From Candidatus Parcubacteria bacterium (GTDB taxonomy: Bacteria > Patescibacteriota > Patescibacteriia > Patescibacteriales > UBA12075), in NCBI GenBank assembly GCA_023137275.1, contig JAGLPO010000053.1:1-32294 (forward strand): a DNA stretch of 32,294 nt, written 5' to 3'. Shown here piece after piece: positions 26,569 through 32,294 of the stretch. Positions within the stretch are counted from its first letter, which is position 1. Every line of letters begins with the position of its first letter. Below the pieces are notes generated by a model. The model was not told where the DNA came from. It ran no database searches and saw only the letters and a program-made list of their open reading frames with translations. The position numbers and the translations under genes were made by a program.

Positions 26569-26608
26569 GCATCGTTAAAAAGATTTTAAAAAATTATATA
26601 ATATATTT

Positions 26609-29600
26609 ATGGCGAATAAACAAGCAATCATTAAAGAGCGAAAATTTTTTAATAAACAAAAAGAGGCCATGCTGATGCCTGACTTGATTGAGATTCAAAA
26701 AAATTCTTTTCAGTGGTTTCTTAAAGACGGCCTTAAGGATCTGTTTGACGAGATCTCGCCAATCACTGATTTTATCGGCCGCGATCTTGAGCTTATTTTT
26801 GACGAATATTATCTTGATGAGCCGAAATTTAACGAGTTGGAAAGCCGGGAAAAGAATGTTACCTACGAGGCTCCGCTCAGAGTAAAGGTGAGTCTGGTTA
26901 ATAAACGCAGCAAAGAAAGCGTTTCACAAGAAGTATTTTTAGGTGATTTTCCGCTAATGACCAGAAACGGCACTTTTATTGTTAATGGTATTGAGCGGGT
27001 TGTGGTATCGCAGTTAATCCGCAGCTCGGGGGTAATTTTTACTTCCGAGTTTATTAAAGGCAAAAAATATTATGGAGCGAAAATTATTCCTAATCGCGGC
27101 GCCTGGCTGGAAATTGAAACCGATATAAACAAGGTAATGTGGGTAAGAATTGATCGTAAGCGAAAAGTGGCGATTACTTCGCTGTTGCGCGCTTTTGGCA
27201 TGAGTAGTGACGAGGAGATAAAAGAGCATTTTAAAGGCATTGAAGATCTGGTTGAAGGCGAACCGGGCTATATTGACGCTACTATTGCCAAGGATTTGGC
27301 AAAAAACGAAGCCGAAGGCCTTAAAGAAGTATATAAAAGGATTCGCCCCGGCGATTTGGCCACCACTGACAACGCCAGACAATTGATTCATTCTATGTTT
27401 TTCCGTTTTGATCGTTATGATTTTGATCGCGTGGGCCGCTACAAGCTTAACCGCCGTTTTGGTTTTGATATACCCAATAATAAAGAAACACGAATTCTTA
27501 GGCAAGAGGATTTAATTGAAATTATCAGGGAAGTGATTCGCTTGAATCAGAGCCAGGGGAAAGAAGACGATATTGACCATTTGGGAAACCGGCGGGTCCG
27601 GGCAATCGGTGAATTGATACAGAATAAATTTCGCGTCGGATTGGCCCGCATGGAAAGAATTATTAAAGACCGGATGAGTACGGCGGATATTAACACGATT
27701 TCACCTGGCAAGCTGATCAACGCCCGTCCGGTTATCAGTATTGTGAAAGAATTTTTTATGTCTTCCCAGTTATCCCAGTTTATGGACCAAACAAATCCTT
27801 TGGCCGAGCTGGAGCATAAACGGCGCTTATCCGCCATGGGGCCGGGAGGGCTTACAAGAGAGCGGGCCGGATTTGATGTTCGGGACGTGCATACTACCCA
27901 TTATGGCCGGATTTGTCCGATTGCCACTCCTGAAGGTCCGAATATCGGGCTGGTAGGCCATTTGGCAAGTTATTCCAGACTTAACAATTATGGTTTTTTG
28001 GAAGCTCCTTACAGGAAAGTGCTTCATGATATAGCGAATGATCCGGACATAACAATTGATAAAATTACTAGAGAAGATATTTATAAAAAAGATTCTCAAG
28101 GCAAAAAAGGAAAGCTTATTCTTAAAGCCGGAGAGTGTATTAGCTCAAGTGATGCTAAAAAAATGGTTGAACAACTGGGGCCGGATGCTGTTATTCCGAT
28201 AAAACCGGTGGTTACCGAAGAAATCGTGTATTTGGACGCTTTCACCGAGGAGAAATTTATTACTACAGCCGCTACTACCCCGATAGATGACGCGGGCTAT
28301 TTTTTGGTAAGTAAATGCGAGGTTAGAAAATACGGAAAGCCATCCACTGAAAATGTTGAGAGTATTGATTTCGTCGGGGTGGCGGCTAATCAGATTATTT
28401 CAATCGCCACATCCCTTATTCCTTTTATGGAACACGATGACGGACAGCGCGCCCTTATGGGAACGAACATGCAGCGCCAGGCCGTGCCGCTGGTGACGGC
28501 GGATTCACCGATCGTTGGTACCGGAGTTGAAGCCAGGGCCGCTCGTGATTCCGGGCATATTATACTGGCCGAGGAAGACGGGGAAGTAAGCAAAGTTGAC
28601 GCTGGCACGCTTGAGATAAAAAATAATAATGGAAAAATTTTTAGTTATCGTTTAGTCAAATTTTTAAGATCAAACGCCAGCACTTGTATCAACCAAAGGC
28701 CGTTAATTAATGTTGGGGACAAAGTTAAAGCCGGTGATGCCTTAACTGACGGGCCGGCAATTAATGATGGTGAGTTGGCATTAGGAAAAAATGTTTTTGT
28801 CGCCTTTATGGCCTGGGAAGGCTTTAACTATGAAGACGCGATAATAATTTCCGAGCGCCTGGTCCGGCGCGATGTATATTCTTCTATTCATATAGAAGAA
28901 TATACTATTGATGTTAGAGACACTAAATTAGGACCCGAAGTAGTTACTGGTGATATACCGAATATTGGCGAAGAAAAATTAAAAGATTTAAATGAACAAG
29001 GCATCGTTCGTGTTGGCGCTGAAGTTTCTTCAGGAGATATTCTTGTTGGTAAAATTACCCCAAAAGGGGAAACCGAGTTATCGGCGGAAGAAAAGCTATT
29101 GCGCGCCATATTCGGCGAGAAAGCCAAGGATGTTAGAGATTCGTCTCTTTATTTGGAGCATGGCGAACATGGCAAGGTGGTAGACGTAAAAATTTTTTCG
29201 CGTGAAGATGGTGATAAATTGGCGGCCGGAGTTTTGCAATCTATCCAGGTTACTGTGGCAAATTTAAGAAAAATACAAGCTGGCGATAAAATGGCCGGCC
29301 GGCATGGCAACAAAGGCGTAATTTCAAAGATCGTGCCTATTGAAGATATGCCCTACATGGAAGACGGCACGCCGATTGACATTATATTATCTCCGTTGGG
29401 GATTATTTCCCGCATGAATCTTGGGCAGCTTCTTGAAACTCATCTTGGGTTTGCGGCAAAAACATTGGGCTACAAGGTTGCCACGCCGGCGTTAAACGGA
29501 TTAAACGAAAGTCAAATCAGAAGCGAGTTAATACGGGCCGGATTACCCGAGGACGGCAAGGTAGCTCTTTATGACGGAAAAACCGGAAACCTTTTTGATA

Positions 29601-30049
29601 ATAAAGTAACCGTAGGATATAAGTATATGTTAAAGCTTAACCATATGGTGGATGATAAAATTCATCAGCGATCGGTCGGCCCTTATTCGCTCATTACCCA
29701 GCAGCCTCTTGGCGGTAAGGCCCAGTTTGGCGGGCAGCGCTTTGGGGAAATGGAAGTTTGGGCTCTTTACGCGTACGGCGCGGCCCATACTTTGCAGGAA
29801 ATATTAACCATTAAATCCGACGATGTTCCAGGCCGCTCCAAGGCTTATGAGTCAATTATCAAGGGGGATCCGATCAGGAAATTGAACGTTCCCGAGTCGT
29901 TTAACGTTTTGGTCCGGGAATTGAAAGGCTTGTGCCTGGATGTGGAATTGCTGGGTGGAGCGCCCAAGCTGATTGAGGGTAGCGAGAGCAAAGAAGAAAA
30001 AGAAGGGGAGAATGAAGATGAAAAAGAAGCGAATAAAGGCGATAAATAA
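26609..30049 (+). CDS. rpoB: DNA-directed RNA polymerase subunit beta
   Basis: 1146 aa; NGTFIVNGIERVVVSQLIRSSGV, MGPGGLTRERAGFDVRDVHTTHYGRICPIATPEGPNIGLV, GDKMAGRHGNKGVISKI. Confidence 0.99.
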   Translation: MANKQAIIKERKFFNKQKEAMLMPDLIEIQKNSFQWFLKDGLKDLFDEISPITDFIGRDLELIFDEYYLDEPKFNELESREKNVTYEAPLRVKVSLVNKRSKESVSQEVFLGDFPLMTRNGTFIVNGIERVVVSQLIRSSGVIFTSEFIKGKKYYGAKIIPNRGAWLEIETDINKVMWVRIDRKRKVAITSLLRAFGMSSDEEIKEHFKGIEDLVEGEPGYIDATIAKDLAKNEAEGLKEVYKRIRPGDLATTDNARQLIHSMFFRFDRYDFDRVGRYKLNRRFGFDIPNNKETRILRQEDLIEIIREVIRLNQSQGKEDDIDHLGNRRVRAIGELIQNKFRVGLARMERIIKDRMSTADINTISPGKLINARPVISIVKEFFMSSQLSQFMDQTNPLAELEHKRRLSAMGPGGLTRERAGFDVRDVHTTHYGRICPIATPEGPNIGLVGHLASYSRLNNYGFLEAPYRKVLHDIANDPDITIDKITREDIYKKDSQGKKGKLILKAGECISSSDAKKMVEQLGPDAVIPIKPVVTEEIVYLDAFTEEKFITTAATTPIDDAGYFLVSKCEVRKYGKPSTENVESIDFVGVAANQIISIATSLIPFMEHDDGQRALMGTNMQRQAVPLVTADSPIVGTGVEARAARDSGHIILAEEDGEVSKVDAGTLEIKNNNGKIFSYRLVKFLRSNASTCINQRPLINVGDKVKAGDALTDGPAINDGELALGKNVFVAFMAWEGFNYEDAIIISERLVRRDVYSSIHIEEYTIDVRDTKLGPEVVTGDIPNIGEEKLKDLNEQGIVRVGAEVSSGDILVGKITPKGETELSAEEKLLRAIFGEKAKDVRDSSLYLEHGEHGKVVDVKIFSREDGDKLAAGVLQSIQVTVANLRKIQAGDKMAGRHGNKGVISKIVPIEDMPYMEDGTPIDIILSPLGIISRMNLGQLLETHLGFAAKTLGYKVATPALNGLNESQIRSELIRAGLPEDGKVALYDGKTGNLFDNKVTVGYKYMLKLNHMVDDKIHQRSVGPYSLITQQPLGGKAQFGGQRFGEMEVWALYAYGAAHTLQEILTIKSDDVPGRSKAYESIIKGDPIRKLNVPESFNVLVRELKGLCLDVELLGGAPKLIEGSESKEEKEGENEDEKEANKGDK

Positions 30050-30068
30050 TTTTATTTTTTAAACAATT

Positions 30069-30155
30069 AATTAGTGATTAGTTGATTAGTGATTAGGATG
30101 TTATTGTTTTATTTCCTAATTAACCAATCAACTAATAACCAATCCAACTAATATA
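30069..30155. repeat. Degenerate heptad-type fold-back between rpoB and rpoC
   Basis: ttaattagtgattagttgattagtgattagga ... tcctaattaaccaatcaactaataaccaatccaactaa; arms roughly complementary. Confidence 0.75.
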
Positions 30156-30156
30156 T

Positions 30157-32294
30157 ATGCTTAATCCAATAAAAACCACTGATTTTGATGCTATTAGGTT
30201 AAAACTGGCATCACCGGATGATATTTTATCCTGGTCTCACGGCCAGGTAACCAGGCCCGAGACTATTAATTATCGTACCCAGAAACCGGAAAAAGACGGC
30301 CTTTTTTGCGAAAAAATATTCGGCCCGTCCAAGGATTGGGAATGTTATTGCGGCAAGTATAAAAAAATTCGGTATAAAGGAATTATTTGTGATAAGTGCG
30401 GAGTGGAAGTAACCAGGAGCATTGTCCGGCGCGAACGCATGGGCCATATTGAATTAAAAACCCCGTGTACGCATATTTGGTTTCTTAGAGGCCTTTCTTC
30501 AAAAATCGGCTTAATATTGGATCTTTCCATGCAAGCCTTGGAAAAAGTGGTTTATTTTGCCAGTTTTATTATTACTTCCGTAAATGAAGATTTAAAGAAT
30601 GCCACAGTTGATCAGATAAAGAATGAATTTAAACAAAAAAAGAAAGGAATTGAAAATGAATATACTCGCCAGGTAAATGAAATAAAAGGGCGCAAAGGAA
30701 AAATTATTGAGCAGGGCAAATCAAAAAGTGAAGCAGAAGATGAAATAAACACTGAAATTGATTCACTCTTAAAGGTTAAAGAAGAAAAACTAAAGAATTT
30801 GCAAAATGCTTTTGACCAGGCCCAAAAAGAGCTTAAAGAATTAAAACCACTTTTAATTATTTCGGAAAATTCTTACCAGAATTTAAGCCTTAAATATGGT
30901 CATATTTTTGAAGCAGGCATAGGGGCTGAATCAATCCGCAAGCTGCTGGAAAAAATTGACCTGGATAAAACAATCAGCCGGCTGGAAGATGAATTAACTG
31001 AAGCGATTGAGTCCAAGCGTGATAAATTAATCAGGCGTTTAAGAATATTTAAAAATTTAAGGGCGAATAATATTCGTCCGGAATGGATGATATTATCCAT
31101 GGTGCCGATTATTCCTCCGGATCTGCGTCCAATGGTAGCGCTGGACGGCGGCCGTTTCGCGACATCCGACCTTAATGATCTTTATCGGCGGGTAATTAAC
31201 CGCAATAATCGCTTAAAGCAGCTGATTGATTTAAACGCTCCTGAAGTAATATGCCGCAATGAAAAAAGAATGCTGCAAGAGGCGGTTGACGCTTTGATAG
31301 ATAATTCCGCCCGCCACGGGAAAACAGTGATCGCTTCAACCGGTCAAAAGCGGATGTTAAAATCATTAGCTGACTCCCTTAAGGGCAAACAGGGCCGTTT
31401 TCGCCAAAATTTGCTTGGCAAGAGAATTGATTATTCCGGACGAAGCGTGATTGTGGTTAATCCACGATTGTCTTTGGGCCAGTGCGGGCTGCCCAAGGCA
31501 ATGGCGGTTGAATTATTTAAGCCGTTTATAATAAGCAAGTTAATTAAAAAAGAAATAGTGCATAATGTACGCAGCGCTTCCCGGTTTATTGACTCCGGGG
31601 TTGAAGTAGTATGGGATATTTTGGAAGAAATTATTCAGGGGGCGTATGTGCTGTTAAATCGCGCGCCAACATTGCATCGTTTGGGCATTCAGGCTTTTCG
31701 GCCTATTTTGATAGAAGGCAAGGCGATTCAAATTCATCCTCTGGTGTGTACCGCCTTTAACGCCGATTTTGACGGGGATCAAATGGCCGTGCACGTGCCG
31801 TTAACCAAAGAGGCTCTGACCGAGGCAAGTGAAATCATGTTGTCATCCAATAATCTGTTAAAACCGGCTACCGGCGATCCGGTAGTGGCGCCGGGCCAGG
31901 ATATTGTTTGGGGAGCTTTTTATATCACCAGTATTTGGGATGAGGAAAAGGATGATAAAAAAATTAAATATTTTTCCAGCGCCAGAGAAGCGAAAATAGC
32001 CTATGAAACGGAAAAAATAACCCTTCATAAGCCAATCAAAGTTATTTTGCCAAAAATAGGCTTAACCCGGACTTCAGCCGGCCGCTTGATATTTAATGAT
32101 ATTTTGCCGGAAAAATTGCGTTTTGTGAATGAGGTAGTGGACAAGGGTAAGTTGAAAAAGCTGGTTAAAGAGTGCTATCGTTATTACAGTAAAGCGGAAA
32201 CAGTTAAATTTATTGACGATTTAAAAAATAAAAGTTTTATGTATATTACCAAGAGCGGACTTTCCTGGGGCATGGACGATTTGCCGTCATTTCC
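30157..32294 (+). CDS. rpoC: DNA-directed RNA polymerase subunit beta' (5' part, continues past the window)
   Basis: [95 protein letters not shown]. Absent from the ORF track because it is open at the window end. Confidence 0.98.
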   Translation, partial: MLNPIKTTDFDAIRLKLASPDDILSWSHGQVTRPETINYRTQKPEKDGLFCEKIFGPSKDWECYCGKYKKIRYKGIICDKCGVEVTRSIVRRERMGHIELKTPCTHIWFLRGLSSKIGLILDLSMQALEKVVYFASFIITSVNEDLKNATVDQIKNEFKQKKKGIENEYTRQVNEIKGRKGKIIEQGKSKSEAEDEINTEIDSLLKVKEEKLKNLQNAFDQAQKELKELKPLLIISENSYQNLSLKYGHIFEAGIGAESIRKLLEKIDLDKTISRLEDELTEAIESKRDKLIRRLRIFKNLRANNIRPEWMILSMVPIIPPDLRPMVALDGGRFATSDLNDLYRRVINRNNRLKQLIDLNAPEVICRNEKRMLQEAVDALIDNSARHGKTVIASTGQKRMLKSLADSLKGKQGRFRQNLLGKRIDYSGRSVIVVNPRLSLGQCGLPKAMAVELFKPFIISKLIKKEIVHNVRSASRFIDSGVEVVWDILEEIIQGAYVLLNRAPTLHRLGIQAFRPILIEGKAIQIHPLVCTAFNADFDGDQMAVHVPLTKEALTEASEIMLSSNNLLKPATGDPVVAPGQDIVWGAFYITSIWDEEKDDKKIKYFSSAREAKIAYETEKITLHKPIKVILPKIGLTRTSAGRLIFNDILPEKLRFVNEVVDKGKLKKLVKECYRYYSKAETVKFIDDLKNKSFMYITKSGLSWGMDDLPSF

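Noticed and set aside
622-31100. Minus-strand ORFs of 60-180 aa in the ORF track
   Set aside because: All lie antisense to convincing + strand genes, have low-complexity translations and no recognisable domains; treated as spurious.

Overview
AT-rich, gene-dense 32.3 kb segment, almost entirely + strand. Gene content and style suggest a Patescibacteria/CPR (Parcubacteria-like) genome (inference). Core genes in order: ileS; a ThiI/MnmA-like PP-loop ATPase; a PilB-type ATPase; lemA; an MFS transporter; an HtpX-like M48 protease; a hicB/hicA pair; an SGNH hydrolase; a NIF3-family protein; two consecutive histidine kinase / double-receiver regulator pairs; a U32 peptidase; ruvA; a FemAB-type transferase; a 1787-aa ORF; a MurE-type ligase; rpoB; and the 5' part of rpoC. 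The strongest candidate for something undescribed is the 1787-aa ORF (19299-24662). It carries two separate GHKL/Hsp90-type ATPase modules, each followed by a transducer-like segment, and a C-terminal HELTH (HExxH) metallopeptidase-like motif. It sits between exact 29-bp direct repeats. The repeats show that it was inserted between a FemAB gene and a MurE-type gene that were once overlapping. Other notable structure: a candidate structured ncRNA divergent from ileS; two related ~160-180 bp fold-back elements (one splitting hicB from hicA, one in the rpoB leader); in-frame heptanucleotide repeats in three housekeeping genes; an array of three palindromes; an REP-like pair with covarying stems; and several -10/N6/ATG starts that predict leaderless mRNAs. 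No tRNA, rRNA or CRISPR array was recognised.
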